64,000 bases of DNA, from positions 145,707-209,706 of the forward strand of contig NZ_RQFA01000046.1 of assembly GCF_004770155.1 (NCBI RefSeq), written 5' to 3'. A program made the translations under genes and the position numbers. Source of the DNA: Leptospira gomenensis. GTDB lineage: Bacteria; Spirochaetota; Leptospiria; Leptospirales; Leptospiraceae. The number at the start of each line of letters is the position of its first letter. Position 1 is the first letter of the stretch. Positions 45,804 through 55,482 of this stretch are shown piece by piece. The notes below the pieces were generated by a model. It was not told the DNA's origin. It searched no databases and saw only the letters and a list, made by a program, of their open reading frames with translations.

Positions 45804-47045
45804 TCAGCGCAATTCCCTTAGTCTCGCGAACGCGACAAAGGATAACACTCCGAGAACTATGATCGTAATTCCCGAAACCGCGATCGAATAGGATTGACCG
45901 TACACGTCCGCGAGTTTTCCGGTCAACAAACCCGACAGCGCGGGAGTGGATTGGAAAATAAGACTGTAAAAACTCATCACTCTTCCTCGGACGGAGTCGG
46001 GAGTAATGATCTGCAATACGGAAGGTATCAACGCAGTCAACAAACCTCCCATCACTCCTATACACAGCAGGATGACACCAGAAACGAAAGACGCCTGTAT
46101 ATTAGAAAGAACGAATACAAGAATTCCCGTAAGTATCAAAACGCCCAACATAATGTAACCACGGTGGAAGCGGTCGTGCAGAAGTCGAGCGCCCACTCCT
46201 CCGAGCAAAAGGCCGAAACCCAGAGTTCCCATGTAAAGTCCGCGGCCCTGTTCGTCCAAAAGCAGCGTTTTTTTGGCGAATTGGGGAAGAACCACCTGAA
46301 GAGGGCCCACCATAAAAACGGCCAGGGAAGTCATAAGCAGAAGTTCGAAAGCCAATTTTTCGGATTTGATAAACGACATTCCTTTTTTTAATCCCGCCCA
46401 AATCGTTTCCTTTTCGGGGATTGCGGTTTCGGGAACTTTTACGGAAATCAAAAACAGATATCCCGAAAAATACAGGAAAGCGATCGTAAAAAAGAGAACG
46501 TCCCAATGATATTTCTGTTTGATCAAACCTGCGATCATGGGAGCCAAACCGAAACCGATGATGATCAATATATTGAGCATTATCGTGGCTTTGGCCGTGT
46601 CCTTCGAATGTGTGAGGTTCCCTAAAAGCGTAAGCCTTCCTGGAATTATGAAGGTCAACGCAAGCCCGTTATAAGAGGATAATAAAATTAGAATATAACG
46701 AATATCGTAATTCATTTTTCCGAAATAAATCAAAGTCCCCAACACTATCCCCGAAATTATGAAATTCGTCTGAAAGATATACAGGATTTTGATCCTCGAA
46801 TAACGATCCAAAAACGCTCCTACGAAAAAACTGAAAAGTACCGTGGGCAAAACGTTCGCCAAAAAAACCGATCCGGAAAAAGTCTGGGATCGGGTGATAT
46901 CGAACGAATATATGATGAGCGAATAGTTGAACATATTTCCCGCGAGTAGGGTAATACCGGTATTTATGTAAAAATACAACAGGCTCTTTTTCGAAAGAAG
47001 CCCTGCCTCTTGCGAAACCGAAGAAGCGGTGTTTTGTTTAGTCAT
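45804..47045 (-). CDS. Major facilitator superfamily transporter
   Basis: This 413-residue inner-membrane transporter has about 12 hydrophobic helices. It shows the MFS loop motif between helices 2 and 3 (GAFLDRYSRIKIL), a central cytoplasmic loop near 195-210 and GALLTALIPSV-like sequence in the second half (GGLLTALIPSVLQIITPDSVRGRVMS). The pattern resembles enterobactin/multidrug exporters of the MFS_3 type. The start at 47045 was chosen because its ATG overlaps the stop of the upstream hydrolase by 4 bp (ATGA), a sign of translational coupling; a TTG 21 bases upstream is less likely. The substrate is unknown. Confidence 0.88.
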   Translation of the reverse strand: MTKQNTASSVSQEAGLLSKKSLLYFYINTGITLLAGNMFNYSLIIYSFDITRSQTFSGSVFLANVLPTVLFSFFVGAFLDRYSRIKILYIFQTNFIISGIVLGTLIYFGKMNYDIRYILILLSSYNGLALTFIIPGRLTLLGNLTHSKDTAKATIMLNILIIIGFGLAPMIAGLIKQKYHWDVLFFTIAFLYFSGYLFLISVKVPETAIPEKETIWAGLKKGMSFIKSEKLAFELLLMTSLAVFMVGPLQVVLPQFAKKTLLLDEQGRGLYMGTLGFGLLLGGVGARLLHDRFHRGYIMLGVLILTGILVFVLSNIQASFVSGVILLCIGVMGGLLTALIPSVLQIITPDSVRGRVMSFYSLIFQSTPALSGLLTGKLADVYGQSYSIAVSGITIIVLGVLSFVAFARLRELR

Positions 47046-47905
47046 TTTATTTTTTCCAAAATCCAAGAACCGATTTTTCCAGAAACGATATCGGAATTTT
47101 TAAGCCAACCCAGATGTCCGATCGGGCCGTAACCTTCCCGACTAGGATCGACGTGAAGCCTCGTGATATCGGAAGAACCGATTCTTTTTAAGATGGCGTC
47201 CACGGGACTTTTAGGCGCATAGGTATCATCGGAAAAGGAGATACATAAAACCGGACATTCGATCTTTTCGAACGTGTATTCCAAACTGACTCCTTCCGAA
47301 TCGCGAAACGATCCCGTTATGCCTACCTTGGACCAATCCTTCATCACTTGTCTGGCATTACGCCCCATGACTTTTAATCTGTCGCCCGGAAAATATCCGA
47401 AGAAGAACGATACGAAGCGGCTGAAAAAATAAAAGAACAAATAAAGGGCAAAGTAAGGAAACGGAAAGTGTTTGAAAAAAGGAGTTCCCGTTGCGACCAA
47501 AATCAAACCTTTCGTTTCGTTCGGATGTAAACCGGAATAGATGGAACTCAATTGTCCGCCGAGACTATGTCCGATTAATATCGGCTTCGCTTCCGGATGA
47601 CGTTGGCATACGGAGCTTACGATCGCAGGCCAATCCTTATAAATCAAATCGCTATAACCGAAATCGTTTTTGCGCGAAGGGGCCGGACCACTATCGCCCG
47701 AACCTCTCAGATCCGCAACGTAAACCCTAAAACCGGCCTGCGCCAACTGTAGCGCGACCTTTACGTAGAATTTTCCGGGAATTCCCATAGCCGGAAAAAG
47801 TATCAAAGGATTTTCGATTTTAGGATCGTTCGATAGAAAGGAATGCACCGAGAGAGAATACGAATCTCCGCTTCGTACGAAAAATTTATTTTTTTCCACT
47901 TTCAT
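47042..47905 (-). CDS. Alpha/beta hydrolase
   Basis: This 287-residue hydrolase of the serine alpha/beta fold has the nucleophile elbow GHSLGGQLS (Ser about residue 114), the oxyanion strand LILFPAMGIPGKFY, the acid in SFSDDTYAPKSP (about 233) and the terminal His in GHLGWLK (about 266). A hydrophobic cap segment (about 150-170, FPYFALYLFFYFFSRF) may touch the membrane. It is co-translated with the MFS gene through an ATGA overlap, suggesting it modifies what the transporter moves. The membrane AraC regulator is divergent, 72 bp away. Confidence 0.87.
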   Translation of the reverse strand: MKVEKNKFFVRSGDSYSLSVHSFLSNDPKIENPLILFPAMGIPGKFYVKVALQLAQAGFRVYVADLRGSGDSGPAPSRKNDFGYSDLIYKDWPAIVSSVCQRHPEAKPILIGHSLGGQLSSIYSGLHPNETKGLILVATGTPFFKHFPFPYFALYLFFYFFSRFVSFFFGYFPGDRLKVMGRNARQVMKDWSKVGITGSFRDSEGVSLEYTFEKIECPVLCISFSDDTYAPKSPVDAILKRIGSSDITRLHVDPSREGYGPIGHLGWLKNSDIVSGKIGSWILEKIK

Positions 47906-47977
47906 TTCTGATCACCTCGATTCGAGTATAATATAAACCCGAAAATAGATCGCCCCAGATCATGATTTGAGACCGAC

Positions 47978-49126
47978 ATGAACGACTTTATAATATTCGG
48001 AATTTTTTTCGGAGGGGTTCTCGCGATCGCCGCGGCGGCGGGACAATTGGCCGCGGAAAACAAAGATCCTAGAAAATATCTTTTGTCCTCGCTCATGTTC
48101 TGTACCGGAGTCTGGCAGACTTATTTAGGCGCCTTGTATCGCGGTTTTTTAGAAGGTCCGTATGCGTTTTTTAGGATGACCCACCTTCCTCTCGCACTTT
48201 GTGTAGGGCCTCTGCTGTATCTTTTTCTTCGTGATATAGTAGACAAAAAATACGAATTCGTAAAAGTTTCCCGGGTTCATTTTGCTCCGGCAATTTTCGT
48301 CGCGTTATTTCAACTTCCTCTTCACTTCGTAGATCCCGAAATCAAGGTTCGTTTAGAGACCTTCTCGCATAATCTTCTTCAAAACCCCGATCCGTATCTG
48401 CTTCTCGTTTCCGGAGAAGGTTATACGCGGATCTATTTTTATATCTCGGCTTGGCTCGTTCCCCTACCTAAGGCCTCCATGATTTTATACTGTTTGATAT
48501 TACTTTATTATATTATAATATATTGGAATACAAACGACTCGATATGGATAAAAATGAGGTTCCCGGTTTTGACGGCTCTATTGGGCGTCGTATCGGCCTC
48601 TTTTAGCGCGATTTTCGACCACTTTGTGGACGGAGAAACATATTTACGTTTCGGCGGTTTTGTCGGTAGCCTTTGTGTATTTTTCGTTTATCTTTTGGAT
48701 AGAAGATTTTTCGAACCGCTTAGGATCAGGAACAAAACCAGGGAATACAGACAATCCAGGATAAAACGTTTGGATAAGGATTCTTTGAGAGGCGCCGTTC
48801 TTTCCTTAATGGACTCGGAAAAACTGTTCCTAACGGAGGACCTGAGTTTACAGATGCTTTCGAACGAACTTTCCGAAAACGGATTCGAAATCAATCCCGC
48901 CCAACTTTCGGAATTCATAAACAGCGAGTTCGGAAAAAACTACAATCAATTTCTCAACGAATATAGAATTCAGGAAGCGTGCGAACTACTTCTTTCCGAG
49001 CCGGATCGATCGGTGCTTTCCATCGCTTTGGCGGCCGGATTCAATTCCAAATCCACTTTCAATCGGGTTTTTAAGACCTTCCTAAAAACCACTCCTCTCG
49101 AATACAGGGAATCTAGATCGGATTAA
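47978..49126 (+). CDS. Membrane-anchored AraC-family regulator
   Basis: This is a 382-residue regulator with an N-terminal membrane domain of about seven hydrophobic helices (1-235, beginning IIFGIFFGGVLAIAAAAGQ) and a C-terminal AraC DNA-binding domain (about 275-380). The two helix-turn-helices are seen as LSEFINSEFGKNYNQFLNEY and LSIALAAGFNSKSTFNRVFK, followed by TTPLEYR. Such proteins sense an envelope or membrane signal directly. It is divergent from the hydrolase-MFS pair, which it may control. No strong ribosome site precedes the ATG. Confidence 0.87.
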   Translation: MNDFIIFGIFFGGVLAIAAAAGQLAAENKDPRKYLLSSLMFCTGVWQTYLGALYRGFLEGPYAFFRMTHLPLALCVGPLLYLFLRDIVDKKYEFVKVSRVHFAPAIFVALFQLPLHFVDPEIKVRLETFSHNLLQNPDPYLLLVSGEGYTRIYFYISAWLVPLPKASMILYCLILLYYIIIYWNTNDSIWIKMRFPVLTALLGVVSASFSAIFDHFVDGETYLRFGGFVGSLCVFFVYLLDRRFFEPLRIRNKTREYRQSRIKRLDKDSLRGAVLSLMDSEKLFLTEDLSLQMLSNELSENGFEINPAQLSEFINSEFGKNYNQFLNEYRIQEACELLLSEPDRSVLSIALAAGFNSKSTFNRVFKTFLKTTPLEYRESRSD

Positions 49127-49330
49127 AATTACCGGAGAAAACGCCGCCGTCATCGTTACACGTCGGATACGATCCCATTTCGCCAAACATATGTTAGACG
49201 ATTGGCCCCTCCGCGGAATTTTAACTTGGGAAGGAAAGAGTTTAAACTTGCGGAATGATCAAATGTATCCGCTTCCCGCAAAATTCCGAAGTTCAAGCTG
49301 AGCGTACGATCGGAACGGATACACAAATCG

Positions 49331-50233
49331 TCAAAGCGGTTTCCCTTGAATCCATTCCTCTTCGTAGTCTTTTGTTTCAAAGGTGATGCGGTTTTTAAGA
49401 TTGCGCGCGCCCTTGTATCGACGATCTTCCGGATGTTCCTCCCACCAGAGTTTCGCTTTTTCGGAAAACTTTTCCCTTCTCAAATCCATATGCGGATGCG
49501 ATTGAAAATACTCGGAAAGTAGTTTGGCTTTTTTCACTCCCGTTTCCGGAGAATATTGCTCCAACCTTTGGAACGCAAGACCGACTCCCAAAGGATCGTA
49601 AAGAGTATTGGAAACGAGTTCGAACGCGTAAACGTCCGCCTCGTCTTCCTGCGTTTTGTTATACGAATGACGCGTCATCAACTGAAACGCGAAATCGGCG
49701 AGTTTTCCCAAAGTTTCCGTTCCTATCTTTTTCGAAAGAAGCTCGAACCTAACCCCGTCCATACAATGCGATTTTTCTATATGACCGATTTCGTGCGCGA
49801 GTACCGCGATCAATTCGTTTTCCGATTTCAAAGTGGACAACAAACCTCTTGTTACGAATATAACGCCTCCGGGTAAGGCGAACGCGTTCGGAGACTCCTC
49901 TTCCATTATAAAAACAGAATATTCAAAAGGTTTCTGTTTGTAGACGGTGAGATTTACGATCAACTTATTGAGGTAATCATAATCCTTGTTACCTTCGTTT
50001 TTCAATTCGGAAAAACGCTCGCGAATGGCGTCTCCGTATTCCTTCTCGTCGAGTGAATCCACGGACAAAACCTTCGTCAGAGCCCGATTCATAGTCCGGA
50101 TCGGCTTTCCCAATATCTGATAAAACGGAGCCAACGTAGAGGCTCGTTCCGTCTGAATCTGCTCCTTATAAAGAAGGAACATCAAAACACATCCGAAGGA
50201 AAAAATTCCCGTGAAAAAAATCGTTCGTTTCAT
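49331..50233 (-). CDS. M48-family metallopeptidase (exported)
   Basis: This 300-residue protease has an N-terminal signal or anchor (TIFFTGIFSFGCVLMFLLY) and a zinc-binding HExxH in VLAHEIGHIEKSH (about residues 145-157), with the third ligand Glu in EDEADVYAFELV (about 197). This is the BepA/YfgC-like subgroup that acts on outer-membrane proteins in the periplasm, although TPR repeats are absent. Its ATG follows the TGA of the DUF2339 gene directly, so the two are co-translated. The C-terminal 60 residues (about 235-300) are charged and family-specific. Confidence 0.88.
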   Translation of the reverse strand: MKRTIFFTGIFSFGCVLMFLLYKEQIQTERASTLAPFYQILGKPIRTMNRALTKVLSVDSLDEKEYGDAIRERFSELKNEGNKDYDYLNKLIVNLTVYKQKPFEYSVFIMEEESPNAFALPGGVIFVTRGLLSTLKSENELIAVLAHEIGHIEKSHCMDGVRFELLSKKIGTETLGKLADFAFQLMTRHSYNKTQEDEADVYAFELVSNTLYDPLGVGLAFQRLEQYSPETGVKKAKLLSEYFQSHPHMDLRREKFSEKAKLWWEEHPEDRRYKGARNLKNRITFETKDYEEEWIQGKPL

Positions 50234-53200
50234 TCAAAACCGATCCCGGTATTTATTATAAATCGTATTCATTAAAAGTAATATACTTCCGACTCCCAAA
50301 AAGACCACGGCTTTTAAGATCGTTCCCGAAGACGAGAGATCGTAAAAAACGAGTCTTCCTACGCATAACAAAAGCATTCCGAGAGAAAGATATCGGAACC
50401 AAGAGGCCTTGAGAAGAAGCCCCAAAAGAAAAATCAGAAACGCCAACATCGCCCAAAACAACGTAAGAACCGCGCTCGAAAAGGACCAATATAGAAAAAG
50501 GAAAATTCCCATAAAGAAAGGGTAATATACGACTGAATTCAAATGGGTTCCGGTACGATCGCTGACACTCTTTAAAAAACCCAGACCCATAGGGAAGAAT
50601 ATCTCCTGCTTTCCGTAACCGCGATACACCCTATATACGAATAAAAATAAAAGTAGAATCGTCAATACTCCGGGAATCCACTTAGCTTGGGTCCAATGAA
50701 CGATAGGATTATCCTCCGTCGAAACGATAAACGTAAGATAAAAACATGAAACAAGATGAAACAAAATTCCGTACCAACGGAATCTGGAAAGGACTTCCTT
50801 CTTCCTTATTCCGATCTCCAAAACCAGCAAGGCGGCAAGCGCGAACGTAACGCTTATCAGAGACTCTTCGATGACCGAATACGCCACGAGCCCCAGAAAC
50901 AAAAGACAACCTTCGTTTAACAACGGAAAGACGATCTTCCAAAACGGAACCGTTTCCGCTTCCTTGATTTCCGATGTCGCCCAATACAACCAGACAAAAA
51001 TTCCGAGCAACGCAGTCCAACCGGAGGCGGGCAGGATCCAGAGATAAAAATAAGAAGACTGTAAATCGACATACACGTAATGAATCGAAAACGCGATCAA
51101 CCCTATCCAAGAGGCGCGTTTTAAAAAATCCGCGAGCACTTCCGCGACTTGAGACTTCGCCTTTCGTCCGAACCGCGATCCCGTTTCCAAGAAAAGTATC
51201 GACAACAAAGCCCACGCCGGTCCTACGATGAGATTGGATATGGGGGACATTATATCTTTCGAATATACGTAAACGCTTGCGACGATCCCGAAAACCCCCA
51301 AATATCCGGGCAAAAGGTTTTGGTATTTCTGAAAAAAGCGCAAGGGGTATTTCCAAAACCGTGTCCATCCCAGAAAACGCGACTCCAACCCTTCTAGTCC
51401 GGCTTTGGGAAATACGTAGAAGACGGCGCCTAACTGCACGAAGATGGAGGCGATCTGAAATCCGCGTTCCCGCCAAGGAAATTCGGATTTGGCCGCAAAT
51501 ACGGCGACTTCCCCGCCCAAAAAAATCTCCACGTTGGTCCATATAAAAAAGAAATAAGAATAAAGTACAAAACGTTCCGTCTTCAAGAATACGATCCTGG
51601 ATAATATAAATACCAGGAAAACGGCCAAGGACATAACGAAGGAAACGATTCGCTCCGGAACTTCGGTATAAATTCCTATTACAAAAATTGAAAGTATTAA
51701 CTCCCAGAAAAGCGGCTGCGCGGATCGTAACCAGCCCAACGCAGACAACTCCTCCTCCGGCAAAAGAACCCAATATAAAAACACCGAGCCGGAAAGAACT
51801 TCTATCCAAAAACGGGCCGGAATTCCGGCGAGTAGAACGGAAGATTGAAATTCGACCGTAAAGTGTCTCAATAAGAATAATACGACAAGGACGAAGGATA
51901 AGGAGAACAGCGACGAGGAAAATCTTTCCCGATCCGGTTCGGAATTTTCCTGTTCACGGAGACGAAACCTTCTTCCCGATTCCAAATAGATCAAGGAAAG
52001 TAGAATCGCAAACGTCCCGAACAACAACGAACTTTTCGTATCCAAATAATGATAAAAAGTGAATACGAAATGTGCCGTAAATCCGAACGCACCCGGCCAA
52101 TACACCCGCTTCGTTTTTCCGAGCTCCGAAGAAACATTACAATTTTTTAAATAAACCAGGAAAGGCAAAAGCCAAGGAAGGCATAAGGTCAGGATTTTTT
52201 CCGGCTCTTGAAATCCGGAAAACAGGATCGTTTTCCATAAGTATGCGGTCGTCAGAAAGGTTGCGATCGCGGCGACGATCAACAGTCGTCTTGAATAAAG
52301 TTTTTTCCTAGATATCAACAACGCGCTCAAAACGATCGAAGGAATCCAAATCCCGTAGGTTTCAGCGGAAAAGTTCAGGTAAAGGGAAAACAATCCTCCG
52401 CCGGCCAATAACGACATCGCCGTCAGCAAAAGCGAAGTGAGGGAAAGTTCCTCCTTAGCTTCTGGAAATTTTCGTTCCAGAATTCCGATAAAGGCGACTA
52501 ACGTTAAGATTAACGCTCCGTATCCTATCTGCGTGGCCAACGATTCCGCAACGATCGAACCTGGCTCTGCGGATTGGAAAAACTCCTTATAAGAAAAGAA
52601 AACGAGTACTCCGAAAACGATCACGGTAAGCGAAAGAGAAATCCGTTCCAAAAATCGACTCCGTTCCTTAAAACACACAAAGGAAAAAATCAGTATTTCC
52701 AGAGCGAGGACGGCTACGATGGACAGATTGCCCAAATCCCAAAGCCGAAGCGAAAAAACTCCGAGTATGATCAACGACTGGGAAACGAGGCGATCGGTGA
52801 GAAATAACCACGGAATCTGTTTGCGTTTCGCCATCGAAGACAAAAACCATACGATCCCCGCCGAAACGAAAAGAACGACCGTACTGAGTTTCGAATTCTG
52901 CGAATAACGAACGAGACTTATGCCGAGATACGCCCAATTCAAAAGATGGCTTGCGAGTGGGAATCCTTCGAATTCCTTAACACGATACAACGTTTCCTTA
53001 TAATGAACGAGCAAGGCTCCGACGAAAACCGGCAGAATACAAAGGATCGGCAGAAGTATCTCCGCTCCCTGCGGTTTCGTCGTCGAAAAGAAACTGCCGT
53101 TCCAATAAAGATGTGCCGCAAAAAATCCGGTGCTCGCGACGAGAAGATGGATTTGTCTCTTCTCTCGGTAGTTCCAGATTACCCCGGGAATACAAATCGA

Positions 53201-54091
53201 TGAAAGAACGACTAACGTGTAATTGGAACTTTGCGGAATACAAACGGCGACGAGCCCCAGAATCGTATGCAAAGAAGCGAATGTTTCGTTTTTAGACCTG
53301 TAACCCGCGAAAAGATTCGCGATAATACCCAGCGTCAAAAGTCCCAGCGCAAAATACCGGTTTTCCAGAAACTTCAGCGCATCCACGAAACCGGCGCCTA
53401 ACGCTACGAATAAAAATACAGCAGCCGCACCGCTTCGTAACGCCAAGGATAAATTCTTGAATTCGGGTTTAGCGTTCGCCCAAAGAGACAAGGCGAATAA
53501 CGTGCCGGCGAATCCTAAAATCAGCAGACAACGATACGCCGCCGATAGGATGAAAAGCGCGTATATTCCCAGGAAGCCGATTCCCGCGACGAGAATTACG
53601 GCCCCCAAGATTCCGGTCCAGTTTTCGGACAAAGGTTTTTCTATCTTCTTCCAAAGTAACGTTAGATAACCGGGTTCTTTCGGCGGAAGAGGAACGACGG
53701 GAACCGGTTCTTTTTTGGAAACGGACACCGTCTCTTTTTTCACTTTCGTTTCGGAGCTTATCGTTTTGGCGGCGACGGGAGGTTTCGATTCCGTCTTTGC
53801 GCTGACTACCTCTTCTTTCTTTTCCTCTTTGGCGACGTTTGCAGAAGAAATCGGAACCGCCGTTTCTTGCGTTTTGATCGTGGAAGTAGAAGTCGAAACG
53901 GACGGCGCGGGCCTCTCATCCGGCTTTCCCTTTTTTAAGGAAAGCTCCAAAGAACGGATACGCTCTTCGAGTTCTTCTACGTTACGTTTCAATCCTCTGG
54001 AATGAAAAAAATTATAAAGACCGAATAAAAATAATACGAATAGGAGAAATGTTTCCAAGCGATCGACTCCGGATGAGATAATCCGGAGCAA
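50234..54091 (-). CDS. Giant polytopic DUF2339 membrane protein
   Basis: This 1285-residue protein is dominated by hydrophobic helices, with more than 30 by eye, and matches the DUF2339 architecture: an N-terminal anchor (LETFLLFVLFLFGLYNFF), a coiled coil (ELEERIRSLELSLKKG), a Pro/Ser/Lys-rich linker (about 60-145) and then the membrane array starting WTGILGAVILVAGIGFLGIY. Function is unknown for the family. The start is uncertain: TTG at 54091 lacks a ribosome site, and a TTG at 54058 with GGAG upstream also fits. It is co-translated with the downstream M48 peptidase, which may process it or its substrate (inference). Confidence 0.85.
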   Translation of the reverse strand: MLRIISSGVDRLETFLLFVLFLFGLYNFFHSRGLKRNVEELEERIRSLELSLKKGKPDERPAPSVSTSTSTIKTQETAVPISSANVAKEEKKEEVVSAKTESKPPVAAKTISSETKVKKETVSVSKKEPVPVVPLPPKEPGYLTLLWKKIEKPLSENWTGILGAVILVAGIGFLGIYALFILSAAYRCLLILGFAGTLFALSLWANAKPEFKNLSLALRSGAAAVFLFVALGAGFVDALKFLENRYFALGLLTLGIIANLFAGYRSKNETFASLHTILGLVAVCIPQSSNYTLVVLSSICIPGVIWNYREKRQIHLLVASTGFFAAHLYWNGSFFSTTKPQGAEILLPILCILPVFVGALLVHYKETLYRVKEFEGFPLASHLLNWAYLGISLVRYSQNSKLSTVVLFVSAGIVWFLSSMAKRKQIPWLFLTDRLVSQSLIILGVFSLRLWDLGNLSIVAVLALEILIFSFVCFKERSRFLERISLSLTVIVFGVLVFFSYKEFFQSAEPGSIVAESLATQIGYGALILTLVAFIGILERKFPEAKEELSLTSLLLTAMSLLAGGGLFSLYLNFSAETYGIWIPSIVLSALLISRKKLYSRRLLIVAAIATFLTTAYLWKTILFSGFQEPEKILTLCLPWLLPFLVYLKNCNVSSELGKTKRVYWPGAFGFTAHFVFTFYHYLDTKSSLLFGTFAILLSLIYLESGRRFRLREQENSEPDRERFSSSLFSLSFVLVVLFLLRHFTVEFQSSVLLAGIPARFWIEVLSGSVFLYWVLLPEEELSALGWLRSAQPLFWELILSIFVIGIYTEVPERIVSFVMSLAVFLVFILSRIVFLKTERFVLYSYFFFIWTNVEIFLGGEVAVFAAKSEFPWRERGFQIASIFVQLGAVFYVFPKAGLEGLESRFLGWTRFWKYPLRFFQKYQNLLPGYLGVFGIVASVYVYSKDIMSPISNLIVGPAWALLSILFLETGSRFGRKAKSQVAEVLADFLKRASWIGLIAFSIHYVYVDLQSSYFYLWILPASGWTALLGIFVWLYWATSEIKEAETVPFWKIVFPLLNEGCLLFLGLVAYSVIEESLISVTFALAALLVLEIGIRKKEVLSRFRWYGILFHLVSCFYLTFIVSTEDNPIVHWTQAKWIPGVLTILLLFLFVYRVYRGYGKQEIFFPMGLGFLKSVSDRTGTHLNSVVYYPFFMGIFLFLYWSFSSAVLTLFWAMLAFLIFLLGLLLKASWFRYLSLGMLLLCVGRLVFYDLSSSGTILKAVVFLGVGSILLLMNTIYNKYRDRF

Positions 54092-54143
54092 GGAGATTTC
54101 GTCAAACTAAACTGAATTCGAAACGAAAATTAGAAAGATTTTT

Positions 54144-54731
54144 CTAAAACGGGAAAAGATCCTTCATCGGAATCGTGGCGTTGGGAAGCCACATCAAAAT
54201 TCCGATTCCGAAAATCGTAACCAGCCAAATCAATTTACGTTTCGAAACCGGAGATCCGTTCAACTTCTCCGTACGAACGTACCAAAAAATACAAACGATG
54301 CTGAATACGAATTCGATGAAAATAGCGACGTGCGGGAAATAAAGATAGGAATTTAAGGAAACAACTGCCGTTTCCTGACCCCAAATTTGGTGCTCGAACC
54401 CGACGACGAGATCGCATAACACGTGTAATAAGGTCAAAAATCCGCACCAAAGCGCAAAGGAACGATCCTTGTAAATTCCGTAGACGACCGCTCCGACGAA
54501 GACGCCTTGGATCACGGCGGGAAAAAGATTATGGCTGTACGTCATATGAACTTGCAGATTCTGAAACGTAGCTTCGAATAAGGAGGAAGGAAAAACCGGT
54601 TCGATTCCCGCAAAAGCCAATAAAAGCCAAAAGAATTCCGGAACGTTAGCGCATAAAAGCAACACCCAAAACGGATATCGTTTGAATCTGCTGTAGGGAA
54701 TAAGGGCCGAAGCGTAATGACCTAATATCAT
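54144..54731 (-). CDS. Membrane protein, possible YdjM-type metal-dependent hydrolase
   Basis: This 195-residue protein has about five membrane helices. It begins MILGHYASALIPY and includes MTYSHNLFPAVIQG and LLHVLCDLVVGFEHQ, with His and Asp residues inside or next to helices. This recalls the YdjM/DUF457 family of membrane metal-dependent hydrolases, but the match is partial and I hold it lightly. The ATG at 54731 overlaps the stop of a 28-residue upstream frame by 4 bp (ATGA), which supports this start over a longer one at 54767. It ends 52 bp before the DUF2339 gene on the same strand. Confidence 0.6.
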   Translation of the reverse strand: MILGHYASALIPYSRFKRYPFWVLLLCANVPEFFWLLLAFAGIEPVFPSSLFEATFQNLQVHMTYSHNLFPAVIQGVFVGAVVYGIYKDRSFALWCGFLTLLHVLCDLVVGFEHQIWGQETAVVSLNSYLYFPHVAIFIEFVFSIVCIFWYVRTEKLNGSPVSKRKLIWLVTIFGIGILMWLPNATIPMKDLFPF

Positions 54732-54814
54732 ATTTCTTTTTTCGTTACCACGTAATGAACGACGCACATTCCGAGAAGATAAAACAGAACCAAAGTGACC
54801 AACAAGGAGGACAT
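54728..54814 (-). CDS. 28-residue putative membrane peptide
   Basis: A short frame of 28 codons begins MSSLLVTLVLFYLLGMC and ends VVTKKEI: one hydrophobic helix followed by a basic tail, the shape of bacterial small membrane proteins. It lies directly before the gene at 54144 and its TGA overlaps that gene's ATG (ATGA), so translation is probably coupled. AAGGG lies immediately before the ATG and GGAG 12 bases before it. It could be a small subunit or regulator of the downstream membrane protein, or a leader peptide. No family is known to me. Confidence 0.5.
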   Translation of the reverse strand: MSSLLVTLVLFYLLGMCVVHYVVTKKEI

Positions 54815-54917
54815 CCCTTAAAGCTCCCGAATCTAGAATCGAAATTATTTATACGCGAAACCTGACGTAGTCAATCAATAATTTTTCTCGACTTTCGCGA
54901 ATGTTTAGAAAAAAGAA

Positions 54918-55472
54918 TCAGATCTTAATTAAAAAATCGTAATCTATCTCCACTTCGTCCTTGGTTTTGGTGAATAAAACGGAAGGGCGCTCGAGCTTGA
55001 ATTCCGAAAATCGTACCTGCAATTTTCCGAAAACGCGGACCTGTCCTTTTTCGGGAGATTCGACCTTGGCTTCGGACTGAAAGGATCGAGTCTCTTCCCG
55101 AATCGTCAGCTTCCCTTTAACCGAATAAGATCCTCCGACAAAGGAAACGGATTCGATCGTAGCCGAAACTTCCTGAAAATCGGGATAACCCAGGATTTCC
55201 GCCATATGCGAATCTCGATTTTCATCCCCGGACTTGATCTTCAGTATAGGAATCCGAATCCGAAACGGAGCGTCGAGTTTATATTCCGTATTCCTAATAC
55301 TTAATTTAGGAACTTCCGCATCCACTTCACGACACGTTCCTTGGACTAATTTCATCGGATGATCCACTTCGAACCGGATCTCCTTTTTCAGGAACTCCGA
55401 TGCGAAGAGAGGAAGACAAAATAGAAACACGACAGAGCCGGCGACGAAAGAAATTTTATTTTTGAAGAACAT
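54918..55472 (-). CDS. YceI-family periplasmic protein
   Basis: This 184-residue exported protein has a signal peptide (cleavage near LFASEF) and a lipocalin-like YceI fold. Blocks that fit the family are IRFEVDHPMKLVQGTCREVDA, AEILGYPDFQEVSATIESV and KGKLTIREETRSF. YceI proteins bind isoprenoid lipids such as quinones. AAGGAAA stands 9 bases before the ATG. The upstream gene, 10 bp away, is a four-helix protein with conserved histidines, recalling the enterobacterial pairing of YceI with the b561-like YceJ. It probably works with that protein in electron transfer or stress protection (inference). Confidence 0.82.
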   Translation of the reverse strand: MFFKNKISFVAGSVVFLFCLPLFASEFLKKEIRFEVDHPMKLVQGTCREVDAEVPKLSIRNTEYKLDAPFRIRIPILKIKSGDENRDSHMAEILGYPDFQEVSATIESVSFVGGSYSVKGKLTIREETRSFQSEAKVESPEKGQVRVFGKLQVRFSEFKLERPSVLFTKTKDEVEIDYDFLIKI

Positions 55473-55482
55473 GTTATTTTCC

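Noticed and set aside
50709..51809. 366-codon - strand frame inside the DUF2339 gene
   Set aside because: Shadow of the DUF2339 gene in another frame; Arg-rich and without family features.
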